A DNA stretch of 64,000 nt from Candidatus Proruminimicrobium quisquiliarum (GTDB lineage: Bacteria; Elusimicrobiota; Endomicrobiia; Endomicrobiales; Endomicrobiaceae). The notes under the pieces were generated by a model that worked only from the letters and a program-made list of their open reading frames with translations, was not told where the DNA came from and ran no database searches. The translations under genes and the position numbers were made by a program. Each line of letters starts with the position of its first letter. Position 1 is the first letter of the stretch. The stretch lies in assembly GCA_018433245.1 (NCBI GenBank), contig JAHDRN010000007.1, forward strand, positions 186,001-250,000, in the 5' to 3' direction. This document shows, piece by piece, positions 18,491 through 28,249 of this stretch.

Positions 18491-19294
18491 ATGAAATTGA
18501 AATTTTTATTGTTTTTTATTTGTTTTTGCGTAATTTTTCCGGTAAACTCTTTTGCCGGAGTTCATAAGAAACTAAAAGTTTCAGTCACCACCTCCCACCT
18601 GTCAAGCCTTATACGCGAAATATGCGGAGATAAAATAGACGTTATAACGATACTTGAGCCGACTGCATGCCCGAGCAATAACGACATTGATGCAAAAAAA
18701 ATGAAAGACATATCCCAAAGCAATATAGTTTTATACCACAGCTGGCAGCCGTGGGTAAAAGATCTTAAATACAAAATAGCCAGACTCGAAATATTGTATA
18801 AGGAATTCAAAACCGAAGGAAATTTAATGATTCCTTACATAAACATAAGAGGGGCCGAAGAGATAAAAGAAATGTTTTGTATTCTGGATTCCGACAATAA
18901 AAAATTTTATGAGAAAAACTTTGTAAAATACGTTTTTAAAATAAACAGACTTTCCGAAGAAATAGAGAGAACCGGCCAAAGATATCATAATAAAAAAATA
19001 GTATGTAACAACATGATAGCAGATTTTATGAAATGGCTCGGTTTTGACGTAGTAGCCGTATATCCGAAACCCGAAAAAATATCAACAGCCGACATGTCGG
19101 CTTTAATCAAAAAAGCAAAAAGAGAAAAAGCCGTATGCGTTGTAGATAATTTACAGCTGGGAACGGACGTAGGCAGAATGTTAAATAAAGATTTAAATTT
19201 GAAATACACGGCTATAAGCAATTTTCCTCTGGCAGACTCATACGTGTATACGCTTAAGGATAACGTGGCTAAAATTGACAAGGTTGTAAACTGA
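18491..19294 (+). CDS. znuA: Metal ABC transporter substrate-binding protein (ZnuA/TroA-like) with altered ligands
   Basis: A 267-residue exported protein: signal peptide of about 22 residues ending NSFA, then a cluster A-I (TroA/ZnuA) fold starting LKVSVTTSHLSSLIREICG. It precedes an ATPase and a permease of the same transporter class. The first metal-ligand histidine, normally in a PHxYE or CPxHxD-like stretch, is not seen; the place reads EPTACPSNNDID, with Asn and Cys. A later HSWQPW histidine is present. The substrate may be zinc, manganese or another metal; the family is clear, the metal is not. Confidence 0.8.
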   Translation: MKLKFLLFFICFCVIFPVNSFAGVHKKLKVSVTTSHLSSLIREICGDKIDVITILEPTACPSNNDIDAKKMKDISQSNIVLYHSWQPWVKDLKYKIARLEILYKEFKTEGNLMIPYINIRGAEEIKEMFCILDSDNKKFYEKNFVKYVFKINRLSEEIERTGQRYHNKKIVCNNMIADFMKWLGFDVVAVYPKPEKISTADMSALIKKAKREKAVCVVDNLQLGTDVGRMLNKDLNLKYTAISNFPLADSYVYTLKDNVAKIDKVVN

Positions 19295-20010
19295 TGACAA
19301 ATATTGTTTCAGTTAAAAATCTGACCGCAATAAAAAATAAACGCGCCGTATTAAAAGAGATAAACGTTGAAATAGAACACGGAGACTGCGTTGCCGTAAT
19401 AGGTCCTAACGGCGCAGGCAAAACTACTTTTATAAAAACGATAAACGGATTAACTGCGTATTCGCAGGGGTCCGTCAATATATTCGGAAACGCACTAAAC
19501 CAAGAAATAAAAAGAAAAATAGGATACATACCGCAAAATAATAATTTTGACGCTTTAATGCCTATTTCGGTAAGAGAAGTAATATCAATAGGGTTTACGT
19601 CTCAATTTGGAATATTCAAAAAATTTACAGACTTTGATAAAAAAACGGTTGAAGATATTTCAAAAGGACTGAATATCTTCAATCTTATAGATAAACCGGT
19701 CGGACAACTTTCCGGAGGAGAAAGCCAGAAAGTTTCCATAGCAAGAGTCCTTGCGCAGAATCCGAAATTAATACTTATGGACGAACCTCTTTCAAATCTG
19801 GATAAAAAAACACAAACTGACATTTTAAATTTAATAGATTTTATATACCACGAGCAAAACATAACTATGCTTATAGTGGTTCATAATCTTTCGCAGATGC
19901 CTAAATGCTGCAATAAGGTAATTCTGATGGCAGACGGCAAAATAATTGATTACGGTAAAAAAGAATCTGTTTTTGCAAATAAAGAATTCAGGAATTTTTA
20001 TAATTTATGA
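19294..20010 (+). CDS. znuC: Metal ABC transporter ATP-binding protein
   Basis: The 238-residue ATPase has Walker A GPNGAGKTT (about 36-44), signature LSGGESQKVSIARVLAQNP, Walker B LILMDEP and the switch histidine in IVVHNL. It resembles ZnuC/MntB-type ATPases that energise zinc or manganese import. It overlaps the preceding substrate-binding gene by one base (TGATG) and the following permease gene by 4 bases, so the three form a unit. Confidence 0.94.
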   Translation: MTNIVSVKNLTAIKNKRAVLKEINVEIEHGDCVAVIGPNGAGKTTFIKTINGLTAYSQGSVNIFGNALNQEIKRKIGYIPQNNNFDALMPISVREVISIGFTSQFGIFKKFTDFDKKTVEDISKGLNIFNLIDKPVGQLSGGESQKVSIARVLAQNPKLILMDEPLSNLDKKTQTDILNLIDFIYHEQNITMLIVVHNLSQMPKCCNKVILMADGKIIDYGKKESVFANKEFRNFYNL

Positions 20011-20825
20011 CGGAATTTTTAGATTTTTTTAATTTTTCATTTTTTAACAGAGCCCTTATAATGTCGGTTCTCGGCGGAATTTCATGCGGCGTAATAGGCG
20101 TTTGGATTCTGCTTCTTAACATTCCGTTTATCGGCGTGACAATGGCTCATTCGGCATTTGCCGGAGCAATAGTCGGAATCGCTTTCGGAATAAATCCTCT
20201 TTTGGCGGGTTTTATATTTTGCATATTATCCGCTTTCATAATAGGCCCTCTTTCGGATAAAACCAAACTGAATAACAATATGAGCATAAGCCTTTTATTT
20301 TCTTTTACTCTGGGCGTAGCTTTTTTGTTTATAGGGCTGCAACAAAATTCAAACTCGGAAATTCTGTCTTTCATATGGGGCAATATTCTGATGACCTCGT
20401 GGCTGGACATAAAACTCTCGGCTACAATGATAGTTTTTCTTCTGGCATTTGCGTTTTTATTTCACAGAGGGATAGTAGCGGTTTTGTTTAACAGAGAAAT
20501 TGCACGCTCATGCGGCATATCAGAAAAATATATTTTTTACGCGCTTTTAATATTTTCGTCAATTACTGTAAGCCTTAATCTGCATGCAATAGGAGGCCTT
20601 TTAATTTACAGCTTAATAGCCCTTCCTTCTTCAACCGCTTACCAGATTACTCATAAAATAAAAACAATGTATATCCTGTCGTCTCTGTTTGCCGTAGGGG
20701 CGTGCGTTTCGGGGCTTTTCGCTTCAAGCATTTTTCACCTGCCTGTCGGAGCTACGATAATAATAATATCTTGCGTAATATTCGGCGTTTCAATGTTGTT
20801 TTCAAAAAAATATGTTGCCAAATAA
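20007..20825 (+). CDS. znuB: Metal ABC transporter permease
   Basis: A 272-residue ABC-3 family membrane protein with about eight hydrophobic segments. It has the early GVIGVWILLLNIPFIG and MAHSAFAGAIVGIAFG stretches and the later NLHAIGGLLIYSLIALPSSTAY loop typical of ZnuB/TroC permeases. It completes the transporter begun by the two preceding genes. The promoter of gpmA lies across its last codons and stop. Confidence 0.93.
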   Translation: MTEFLDFFNFSFFNRALIMSVLGGISCGVIGVWILLLNIPFIGVTMAHSAFAGAIVGIAFGINPLLAGFIFCILSAFIIGPLSDKTKLNNNMSISLLFSFTLGVAFLFIGLQQNSNSEILSFIWGNILMTSWLDIKLSATMIVFLLAFAFLFHRGIVAVLFNREIARSCGISEKYIFYALLIFSSITVSLNLHAIGGLLIYSLIALPSSTAYQITHKIKTMYILSSLFAVGACVSGLFASSIFHLPVGATIIIISCVIFGVSMLFSKKYVAK

Positions 20826-20843
20826 ATAAGATATAAATATAAT
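20815..20843 (+). promoter_or_regulatory. Sigma-70 type promoter of gpmA
   Basis: TTGCCA (20815-20820, five of six consensus bases) lies 17 bases before a perfect TATAAT (20838-20843). The -35 box is inside the last codons of the permease gene. The gpmA start at 20883 has a strong GGGAGG ribosome site, so gpmA can be expressed separately from the upstream operon. Confidence 0.75.
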
Positions 20844-20882
20844 ATCTGCTGATATAAAATTAAAATCGGGAGGAGTAAAAGG

Positions 20883-21629
20883 ATGTATAAGATTGTTTTA
20901 ATACGACACGGCGAAAGCACATGGAACAAAGAAAACAGATTTACCGGATGGACCGACGTTGATTTATCCGAAAAAGGAGTACAGGAAGCAATAACTGCCG
21001 GACAACAATTGAAAAAAGACGGTTTTGATTTTGATTTGGCGTATACTTCTGTTTTAAAGAGAGCCATTAAAACTTTAAATAATGTTTTAGAACAAATGGA
21101 TCTTTTATGGATACCCGTAAAAAAATCATGGACTCTTAATGAAAGACACTACGGTATATTGCAGGGGCTAAATAAATCAGAAATGGCAAAGCAATACGGT
21201 GAAGAAAAAGTAAAAATGTGGAGAAGAAGTTACGATATTCCTCCGGAACCGCTTGCAGAATCCGATCCGAGATACGCCGGAAACGATAAAAGATACAAAG
21301 ATTTGGATAAAAAAGACATCCCCCTTACGGAATGTCTCAAAGACACCGTCGCCAGAGTTCTTCCTTTTTGGAATTCGGAAATTGTGCCCAACATAAAAGC
21401 AGGCAAAAAAATAATTATAGCAGCTCACGGCAACAGCCTTAGAGCATTGATAAAATATCTTGACAATATAAGCGATGGCGATATCGTAAATCTTAATCTT
21501 CCTACGGCGATGCCTTTGGTTTACGAATTGGATGAAAATCTTAAACCTGTAAAAAGTTATTATGTAGGCGATCCTGAAGCCGTAAAAAAAGCTATGGATG
21601 CTGTCGCAAACCAGGGAAAAGCAAAATAA
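20883..21629 (+). CDS. gpmA: 2,3-bisphosphoglycerate-dependent phosphoglycerate mutase
   Basis: Interconverts 3- and 2-phosphoglycerate in glycolysis. The 248-residue protein has the phosphohistidine H9 in [10 protein letters not shown], then [14 protein letters not shown], the [16 protein letters not shown] block with the catalytic glutamate, and the second histidine in [10 protein letters not shown]. Length and motifs match the GpmA type. It has its own promoter and ribosome site and ends just before a bidirectional terminator. Confidence 0.96.
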   Translation: MYKIVLIRHGESTWNKENRFTGWTDVDLSEKGVQEAITAGQQLKKDGFDFDLAYTSVLKRAIKTLNNVLEQMDLLWIPVKKSWTLNERHYGILQGLNKSEMAKQYGEEKVKMWRRSYDIPPEPLAESDPRYAGNDKRYKDLDKKDIPLTECLKDTVARVLPFWNSEIVPNIKAGKKIIIAAHGNSLRALIKYLDNISDGDIVNLNLPTAMPLVYELDENLKPVKSYYVGDPEAVKKAMDAVANQGKAK

Positions 21630-21646
21630 TTTCAAAATAAAAACAC

Positions 21647-21686
21647 ATAAAAGACACTTGACCGCGCAAAGGCAAGTGTCTTTTAT
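21647..21686. terminator. Bidirectional intrinsic terminator
   Basis: A perfect 14-bp stem (left arm 21647-21660, right arm 21673-21686) surrounds a 12-base loop. The stem ends in four A-T pairs followed by TATTTTA on the plus strand and by T-rich sequence on the minus strand. It lies between the convergent gpmA and SulP genes and can stop transcription from both sides. Confidence 0.85.
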
Positions 21687-21710
21687 ATTTTAAGAACATT
21701 AAAAATTAAT

Positions 21711-23390
21711 TTATTTTTTAGCAAGAGATTTTACGTATTTATCCGCTTGTATAAGCGCCGAATTAAGATTCAAGCATATATTTTCTCTTCCTATGTCGTT
21801 TATAAAATTATATTTTGTAAGTAATTTTAACGGTTGCTTTTCAATACCGCAGAGAATAAGCCTGGTGTTTGTTTTTTTGCATCTTTTATGTATTTTATAT
21901 AAAGCGTTGTATCCGGTGGCATCCATAACCGGAACCTTTCTCATTCTTATTATTATAACCTTGCATTGCTTTATATTCTCCATATATTCAACAAAAGTGC
22001 TTGCCGCGCCGAAAAAAAACGCGCCTGTGATTTCATGAACGACCACGTCTTTAACAAATATTTTTTTGTCTATCTCTCCGCCTGCCTCTTCTATTTCGTC
22101 TTCAAGTTCGTTTTCCTGGTCAATAGCCGTTATATTTGTTATATCGGACATTCTCTTCATAAAAAGAACCGAAGCAAGAATAACTCCGATTTCTATGGCA
22201 TAAACAAGATTTACAAAAACCGTTAAAAGGAAAGTAGTTATTAAAACAATTGAATCGCTCAACGGAGCTTTGTTTATTTCTGAAAACGCCCTGAAATCAA
22301 CCATTCTGTACGCCACGTTAAAAAGAATAACAGCCAAAACAACCATCGGAATAAGCTGAACGTATTTCATAAACAAAATCATAGCTATAAAAATAAAAAA
22401 AGCGTTTGCAATTCCGGCAACCGGAGTTTTTGCGCCGTTTGTTATTCCGGCGGAAGTTCTGGCGATAGCGCCCGTAGCGGGAATTCCTCCAAAAATTGAA
22501 GAAGCAACATTTGCCATGCCCTGTGCTATAACTTCCGTGTTTGACCTGTGTTTTTTTTCAATCATACCGTCTGCGACAACAGCCGAAAGCAGCGATTCTA
22601 TGGCAGCCAGAAAAGCTATTATAAGCGCCGAAGGCAGCAGTGCCAAGAACATATCAACCGTAACAGAAGGAATTTTGGGAGCAAATGAAATATTTTTAGA
22701 TATATCTCCGAAATGAGTATATATGGTATCAACGTTAAAATTAAAAACTTTTACTGCAATAGTAGTTATTATTATAACGGCAAGACTTGCCGGTAAAAAC
22801 TTAAATTTTTTGGGATAAAAAGCAATAAACAGGAGCGAGCCTATTCCTAAGGCGATGGTTTGAAAATTTATATTCGTTATATTTTCAAAATAAAGTTTCC
22901 ACTGCGGTATAAATTCGCTTGGAATATTTCTGAGATTTAATCCTAAAAAATCGTTTATCTGCGTAGAAAACAATACAACCGCTATGCCGCTTGTAAAACC
23001 TATAACCAAAGGATCCGGAATATATTTTAAAACGCTGCCGAATTTTAAAAATCCCATAACTACAAGAATTATTCCTGCCATCGCGGTAGCGACTATAAGC
23101 CCGTCCACGCCGAATTTTTGAACTATTCCGTACACAATTACCACAAAAGCGCCGGTAGGTCCGGCAATCTGCACGCGGCTTCCTCCGAAAACAGAAACTA
23201 TGATGCCGGCGACAACGCCGGTTATCAATCCTTTTTCAATGCTTACTCCCGAAGCGATTGCAAGAGCGATAGACAAAGGAATGGAAATAAAAGATATTAT
23301 AAGACCGACCATAATCTCTCTCATTATATTTTGAATTTTAAATTCTTCCGGTCTGTTTTTCAACAACGTAAATAACTTAGGTCTGAACAT
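21711..23390 (-). CDS. SulP family anion transporter with STAS domain
   Basis: A 559-residue membrane protein. Residues about 25-420 hold 10-12 hydrophobic segments with SulP hallmarks: SIPLSIALAIASGVSIEKGLITG reduced in length, IAGPTGAF and GIPATGAIARTSAG. Residues about 445-545 form a STAS domain (VHEITGAFFFGAA, VPVMDATGYNAL). Family members carry sulfate, bicarbonate or dicarboxylates; the substrate cannot be told from sequence. It is 28 bases downstream of lspA and is likely the last gene of the ileS-lspA transcript. Confidence 0.92.
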   Translation of the reverse strand: MFRPKLFTLLKNRPEEFKIQNIMREIMVGLIISFISIPLSIALAIASGVSIEKGLITGVVAGIIVSVFGGSRVQIAGPTGAFVVIVYGIVQKFGVDGLIVATAMAGIILVVMGFLKFGSVLKYIPDPLVIGFTSGIAVVLFSTQINDFLGLNLRNIPSEFIPQWKLYFENITNINFQTIALGIGSLLFIAFYPKKFKFLPASLAVIIITTIAVKVFNFNVDTIYTHFGDISKNISFAPKIPSVTVDMFLALLPSALIIAFLAAIESLLSAVVADGMIEKKHRSNTEVIAQGMANVASSIFGGIPATGAIARTSAGITNGAKTPVAGIANAFFIFIAMILFMKYVQLIPMVVLAVILFNVAYRMVDFRAFSEINKAPLSDSIVLITTFLLTVFVNLVYAIEIGVILASVLFMKRMSDITNITAIDQENELEDEIEEAGGEIDKKIFVKDVVVHEITGAFFFGAASTFVEYMENIKQCKVIIIRMRKVPVMDATGYNALYKIHKRCKKTNTRLILCGIEKQPLKLLTKYNFINDIGRENICLNLNSALIQADKYVKSLAKK

Positions 23391-23418
23391 GATTTGTGAT
23401 TTATCCTTTTTTGATTTG

Positions 23419-23877
23419 TTATGATTTATTGTTTTTTTGGAACAACATTGAGAAAAGAAAAAGAAATACTCCTATAAAAACGCATGAATCGGCCACGTTA
23501 AATGCCGGCCACCTGTAAACAGTTTTATATCCGACGTCTATAAAATCTACCACGGCGCCTCTGAAAATTCTGTCAATTAAATTGCCTATTCCTCCTGAAA
23601 TTATAAGAACCATCGCATGAATCTGCAATTTAGTCAATTCATTTTTATATTTTGATATAAACAATAACACGCCGGCCACAACCGATGCTGTAATTACCGT
23701 GAAAACAAAATTCGCCCCCTGAAACATGCTGAAAGCGACTCCGGTATTTGTTATATGAATTATATTCAAATAATCAAATGTGCGCACTCCCGAACCAAGT
23801 GGAATGTTGGTCACAATCAGAAATTTTGTTATCTGATCGGCAAAAACATAAATAAACGTTAAAATTAAATATATCAT
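23419..23877 (-). CDS. lspA: Lipoprotein signal peptidase (signal peptidase II)
   Basis: Cleaves the signal peptide of acylated prolipoproteins. The 152-residue protein has four membrane segments and the two catalytic aspartates in GNLIDRIFRGAVVDFID and FNVADSCVFIG. The early DQITKFLIV is also typical. It is separated from ileS by 86 bases holding a stem-loop. The ileS-lspA order is common in bacteria. Confidence 0.95.
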   Translation of the reverse strand: MIYLILTFIYVFADQITKFLIVTNIPLGSGVRTFDYLNIIHITNTGVAFSMFQGANFVFTVITASVVAGVLLFISKYKNELTKLQIHAMVLIISGGIGNLIDRIFRGAVVDFIDVGYKTVYRWPAFNVADSCVFIGVFLFLFSMLFQKNNKS

Positions 23878-23899
23878 TTGTCTTCCGCTATTTAATAGA

Positions 23900-23935
23900 G
23901 CCGTTGATTTTCAAAAAATCATGAAAACCAACGGC
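23900..23935. other. Stem-loop between ileS and lspA
   Basis: Arms GCCGTTGATTTT (23900-23911) and AAAACCAACGGC (23924-23935) pair with one mismatch around a 12-base loop. It may be a weak terminator or an RNA-processing site after ileS. No clear U-run follows on either strand. Confidence 0.5.
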
Positions 23936-23963
23936 ATTATAATATATCATTTAAAATCCGAAA

Positions 23964-26744
23964 TTACTTCAAAACTGCTGCGCATCTTTTGCAAAGCCCG
24001 TCTGAAACGTCGTCAATATGTCTCCAGCATCTTTCGCATTTTGAAAAATCCGATTTTTTTGAAATTATTTCCAAAACATTTTCATCGCCGGATTTTTCAA
24101 ATTTTATATCCCAGCTGCCCATAACGACTTTTACAAGATTTTCGTTTTCCAAAGCAGATTCATACTTTTTGCCGTATTTAACCGTCAGGCCGGCTTCAAG
24201 ATTTGAACCTATTATTTTCTGTTGTCTCAACTTTTCGTTTTCAGCCAAAACTTTTTGTTTTATTAAAACAAGATTTTCCCATTTTGCAAGTTTTTCGCCG
24301 TCAAGCTTATACAAAGGGTTTTCTTTGGGATATTCGGATAATATTACAAATTCCGGAAGCCCTTTGTTTATTTTTATTATTTCATTCCATGATTCCTGCA
24401 TAGTAAACGACAATACCGGCGCCAAAAGTTCGGTCAAAACTGTCACGATTTCAAGCATCGCCGTCTGGGCGCTTCTTCTGTCTTTGCTGTTAAGCTTGTC
24501 GCAGTACATTATGTCTTTTAAAGCGTCAAGATAAAAACCGCTTAAAAATACGGTGCAGAAATTATTTACGGCGTTTACTGTTTTATGAAATTCATAATTC
24601 TCAAAACCAAGCGTCGCCTGTTTGATAACGTCATTTAAACAATGCAGGGCATATTTATCTATCTCGTTTAAATCTTTATAATCAAGTTTGTCGCAATAAG
24701 ACATATCGCCTATATTGCCAAGCAAAAATCTTATAGTATTTCTTATTTTTCTGTAAGCGTCTATATGTCCTTTTAATATTTCTTCGGAAACTCTTACGTC
24801 TTCTCGGTAGTCGCAGCTTGCTACCCAAAGCCTTAAAACGTCGGCGCCGTATTTGTTTATTATCTGTTCGGGTTCCATTCCGTTCTTTAAGGATTTTGAC
24901 ATCTTTTTACCTTGTCCGTCAACCAAAAAACCGTGCGTCAAAACTGTTTTATACGGAGCTTTTCCTTTTAATGCCACAGCCGGAAGAAGAGAAGTCTGAA
25001 ACCAGCCTCTGTGCTGGTCGCTTCCTTCAAGATACATATCTGCGGGAAATTGCAAATCTTCATAATTGCCGCTTGATAAAACAGCCTCTGATGAAACGCC
25101 TGAATCAAACCATACGTCAAGTATATCTTCTTCTTTTTTGAATTCTTTTTTACCGCATGAAGGGCATTTTACGTCAAAACCTTCCAAAAGTTCTTCGGCT
25201 GTTTTTTCAAACCATATCGTTGCGCCGTGCTGCTCAAATAATTGCGCGACTTTATCTATAATTTTTTTATCAACTATCGCTTCTCCGCACTCTTTGCAGT
25301 AAAATACAGGAAGAGGAACGCCCCACAGCCTTTGCCTGCTTAAACACCAGTCAGGTCTTGTTTCTATCATTGAAGTGATTCTGTTTTCGCCGTATTTCGG
25401 TATCCAGCTTACATTTTTTATTTCCGATAAAAGATTTTTTCTTAAATCATTATGTTCAACGCTCATAAACCACTGCGGCGTCGCTCTGAATATGACCGGT
25501 TTTTTGCATCTCCAGCAGTGCGGGTACGAATGGTCTATTTTCAAACTTGCAAGAACTTTCCCCTCTTTTTGCAGTTTTTCTATTATTAGAGGATTTGCTT
25601 TAAAAACGTTTATTCCCTCAAATTCAGGAACCTGGTTTGTAAACTGGCCTCTGTCGTTTAAAGGAGAAACTATTTCAAGATTATAAGCTATTCCGGCCTG
25701 ATAATCTTCCTGTCCGTGTCCCGGAGCTATGTGGACTATTCCCGTGCCGTCTTCCATACTTACGAAATCGGCCAAAATACCGGTTGACAATCTGTCAACT
25801 ACCGGATTTTTGCATTTTATATATTCAAGGGTTATCCCTGAAAACTCATCATTGATTTTATATGAGTCTGCGTTTATTTTATTTTTTACGTTTTCTATAA
25901 GATCTTTAGCCACTATCAGTTTTTCCGTTTTATCGCCCGTTTTAAACTCGGCTGAAACATAAACGGCATTAGGAGAAAACGCCAATGCAACGTTTGAGGG
26001 AAGCGTCCAAGGAGTTGTAGTCCATATTAAAACAGAATAATCTGATAAATTCTTGCCTTTTAAACCGGCGTTTAATTCAATTATTTGGAATTTTACAAAT
26101 ATTGAATCGGAACTATGGTCTGCATATTCAACTTCGGCGTCGGCAAGAGCAGTTTCGCATGAAGCGCACCAGTAAACGGGTTTTTTCTTTCTGAAAAGGA
26201 AACCTTTCTCTGCAAGCTCTCCAAACACTTTCACTATGGAAGCCTCATATTTATGATCAAGCGTAAGATACGGTTTTTCCCAATCTGCAAAAACACCCAG
26301 TCGTATAAAACCGTCTCTTTGTATATTTACAAATCTTTTCGCAAAATCAGAAGCCTGTTTTCTGAATATTTTTTTATCAACGTTATTTTTATCGGTTTTT
26401 AATTCTTTCAGACACTGCGTTTCTATCGGAAGCCCGTGGCAGTCCCACCCGGGTGTAAAAGGAGTGTCAAAACCTTTCATATTTTTATATTTTACTACGA
26501 GATCTTTTAAAACCTTGTTCAGAGCATGCCCCAAATGAAGGTTGCCGTTGGCGTAAGGCGGACCGTCATGCAAAATAAATTTTTCTTTTCCTTTATTTTT
26601 TGCTCTCATTTTTTGATAAATTTTTGCGTCCTGCCATTTTTTTATAAACTCAGGTTCACGCTGAGGCAGATTTGCCTTCATGGCAAAATCCGTTTTAGGC
26701 AGATTTACAGTTTTAGAATAATCTTTTTTATCGTTGTTTTCCAT
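23964..26744 (-). CDS. ileS: Isoleucyl-tRNA synthetase
   Basis: A 926-residue class I synthetase. The HIGH-type motif appears as GNLHLGHALNK after PYAN, the editing domain lies between, and the second signature is KKMSKSLKNG. The C-terminal zinc-binding module has two Cys pairs, CERCW and CKRC, close to the end. Length and zinc tail fit the bacterial (IleS1) type. It lies 2 bases after a VOC-family gene on the same strand. No T-box leader is present, as expected outside Gram-positives. Confidence 0.97.
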   Translation of the reverse strand: MENNDKKDYSKTVNLPKTDFAMKANLPQREPEFIKKWQDAKIYQKMRAKNKGKEKFILHDGPPYANGNLHLGHALNKVLKDLVVKYKNMKGFDTPFTPGWDCHGLPIETQCLKELKTDKNNVDKKIFRKQASDFAKRFVNIQRDGFIRLGVFADWEKPYLTLDHKYEASIVKVFGELAEKGFLFRKKKPVYWCASCETALADAEVEYADHSSDSIFVKFQIIELNAGLKGKNLSDYSVLIWTTTPWTLPSNVALAFSPNAVYVSAEFKTGDKTEKLIVAKDLIENVKNKINADSYKINDEFSGITLEYIKCKNPVVDRLSTGILADFVSMEDGTGIVHIAPGHGQEDYQAGIAYNLEIVSPLNDRGQFTNQVPEFEGINVFKANPLIIEKLQKEGKVLASLKIDHSYPHCWRCKKPVIFRATPQWFMSVEHNDLRKNLLSEIKNVSWIPKYGENRITSMIETRPDWCLSRQRLWGVPLPVFYCKECGEAIVDKKIIDKVAQLFEQHGATIWFEKTAEELLEGFDVKCPSCGKKEFKKEEDILDVWFDSGVSSEAVLSSGNYEDLQFPADMYLEGSDQHRGWFQTSLLPAVALKGKAPYKTVLTHGFLVDGQGKKMSKSLKNGMEPEQIINKYGADVLRLWVASCDYREDVRVSEEILKGHIDAYRKIRNTIRFLLGNIGDMSYCDKLDYKDLNEIDKYALHCLNDVIKQATLGFENYEFHKTVNAVNNFCTVFLSGFYLDALKDIMYCDKLNSKDRRSAQTAMLEIVTVLTELLAPVLSFTMQESWNEIIKINKGLPEFVILSEYPKENPLYKLDGEKLAKWENLVLIKQKVLAENEKLRQQKIIGSNLEAGLTVKYGKKYESALENENLVKVVMGSWDIKFEKSGDENVLEIISKKSDFSKCERCWRHIDDVSDGLCKRCAAVLK

Positions 26745-26746
26745 TT

Positions 26747-27187
26747 TTATTTAACCTTCTCCCCGAATCCGATTATATATCCGTTGCAATCTTCAATATG
26801 AAATTCTTTCATACGGTATATCGTATTTTCAATATCTTTTACTATTTTTACTTCTTTTTCAAAAAAATCGTTTCTTAGTTCTTCAACTCCGCCGTCAATA
26901 TCACAATACAAAGTTCCGGATAAACCTTTTTTAACGTTTTTTAAAGCTTTTATATCTTTTTTATAAGTCTTTCCGTGCATAAACATTACAAAAACTTCAT
27001 CACGCGCAACCATCGCGTAAGTATACTTTTTATTGTTTTCAATAACAATATCGGCAGTTTTTCCGTTATCGTCAACAAGCATTTTCAATTTAAAGCCGAG
27101 TTTTTCAGTATAAAATTTAACCGTTTCGGCAACGTCAGATACCATCAAATCAGGAGTAAGTTTTTCAAACTTAATTTCTTTCCTCAT
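26747..27187 (-). CDS. VOC superfamily (glyoxalase/bleomycin-resistance-like) protein
   Basis: A 146-residue protein with paired beta-alpha-beta-beta-beta modules: KLTPDLMVSDVAETVKFYTEKLGFKL at positions about 8-33, here cited by extent only, and a C-terminal FHIEDCNGYIIGFGE that contains the usual acidic metal ligand. The overall pattern is that of VOC proteins that lack a clear substrate. It overlaps mtnA by 4 bases. The role is unknown; a link to the sulfur salvage step next door is only contextual. Confidence 0.8.
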   Translation of the reverse strand: MRKEIKFEKLTPDLMVSDVAETVKFYTEKLGFKLKMLVDDNGKTADIVIENNKKYTYAMVARDEVFVMFMHGKTYKKDIKALKNVKKGLSGTLYCDIDGGVEELRNDFFEKEVKIVKDIENTIYRMKEFHIEDCNGYIIGFGEKVK

Positions 27188-28227
27188 TTAATCTTTTTTA
27201 AAGTTGAAATTTTGTTTGGTTTAAAAACGCCTTTTTCAGTTATTATCATAGTAATATTTGATGCCGGCGTTACGTCAAATCCCGGGTGTCTTACAGTTGT
27301 GCCTTTCGGAGCTATTTCTTTGCCGTTTATTTTTAAAACTTCATCGGCCGATCTTTCTTCTATTACTATTTTTGAACCGTACGTCGTATTAAAATCTATT
27401 GTTGACACCGGAGCAACTACATAAAACGGTATCTTATGATATTTTGCAAGAATGGATAAAGAATATGTCCCTATCTTATTTGCAACGTCTCCGTTTAAAG
27501 CAATTCTGTCGGCTCCCACTATAACGGCGTCTATCCTGTTTGTTTTCATAATATATCCGGCCATATTGTCAGTTATAAGGGTATACGGTATTTTTTCCTG
27601 CTGCAACTCCCACGCCGTAAGCCTTGCTCCCTGCAAATAAGGCCTTGTTTCATCCACAAAGACATTTTTTATTTTTCCGTCTTTATAAGCGGTTCTTATA
27701 ACTCCAAGCGCCGTTCCGTAACCGGCAGTTGCCAGAGCTCCGGCGTTACAATGAGTAAGAACAACGGAATCTTTTTTCAGAAGCCTTGCACCCAACTCGC
27801 CCATTTTTTTATTTACGGCAATATCCTCGTCATATATTTCAAAAGCGGCATCAGTTAAAACATTTATATAATTCTGAGGATTAAGATTAACCGATTTTTC
27901 GGCTACTTTTACCATTCTTTCAACAGCCCACTTAAGATTAACCGCCGTAGGTCTTGAAGAAATCAAAAGTATTGACGCTTTTTTTATATAGGAAAGTTTT
28001 TCAAGCGGAGAAAATCTTGACGCTTTTATTCCGGCAAGAACTATGCCAAAAGCACCGGCAACGCCTATCGCCGGAGCGCCTCTTATTATCATATTTTTTA
28101 TAGCCTCGGAAACATCTTTATAGGTTTTACACTTTTTATATAAAACTTTTCCGGGCAAAACAAGCTGATCAAGTAAATAAAGAGTATTTGCCTGCCAAAA
28201 TAAGGTTTTAGCTATATTTTTTTGCAT
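27184..28227 (-). CDS. mtnA: S-methyl-5-thioribose-1-phosphate isomerase
   Basis: The 347-residue protein has the MtnA/eIF2B-like signature: IRGAPAIGVAGAFG, LTHCNAGALATAGYGTA (catalytic Cys), VDETRPYLQGARLTAWEL and the catalytic Asp region VIVGADRIALNGDVANKIG. It isomerises methylthioribose-1-phosphate to methylthioribulose-1-phosphate in methionine salvage. No other mtn gene is in the window. Related enzymes in some bacteria also act on 5-deoxyribose-1-phosphate, so that alternative pathway is possible. Confidence 0.92.
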   Translation of the reverse strand: MQKNIAKTLFWQANTLYLLDQLVLPGKVLYKKCKTYKDVSEAIKNMIIRGAPAIGVAGAFGIVLAGIKASRFSPLEKLSYIKKASILLISSRPTAVNLKWAVERMVKVAEKSVNLNPQNYINVLTDAAFEIYDEDIAVNKKMGELGARLLKKDSVVLTHCNAGALATAGYGTALGVIRTAYKDGKIKNVFVDETRPYLQGARLTAWELQQEKIPYTLITDNMAGYIMKTNRIDAVIVGADRIALNGDVANKIGTYSLSILAKYHKIPFYVVAPVSTIDFNTTYGSKIVIEERSADEVLKINGKEIAPKGTTVRHPGFDVTPASNITMIITEKGVFKPNKISTLKKIK

Positions 28228-28249
28228 TTAAGTTTCTCTGAATTTAAGT

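Noticed and set aside
26745-26760. T-box leader before ileS
   Set aside because: The gap to the upstream VOC gene is 2 bases, so no leader exists.
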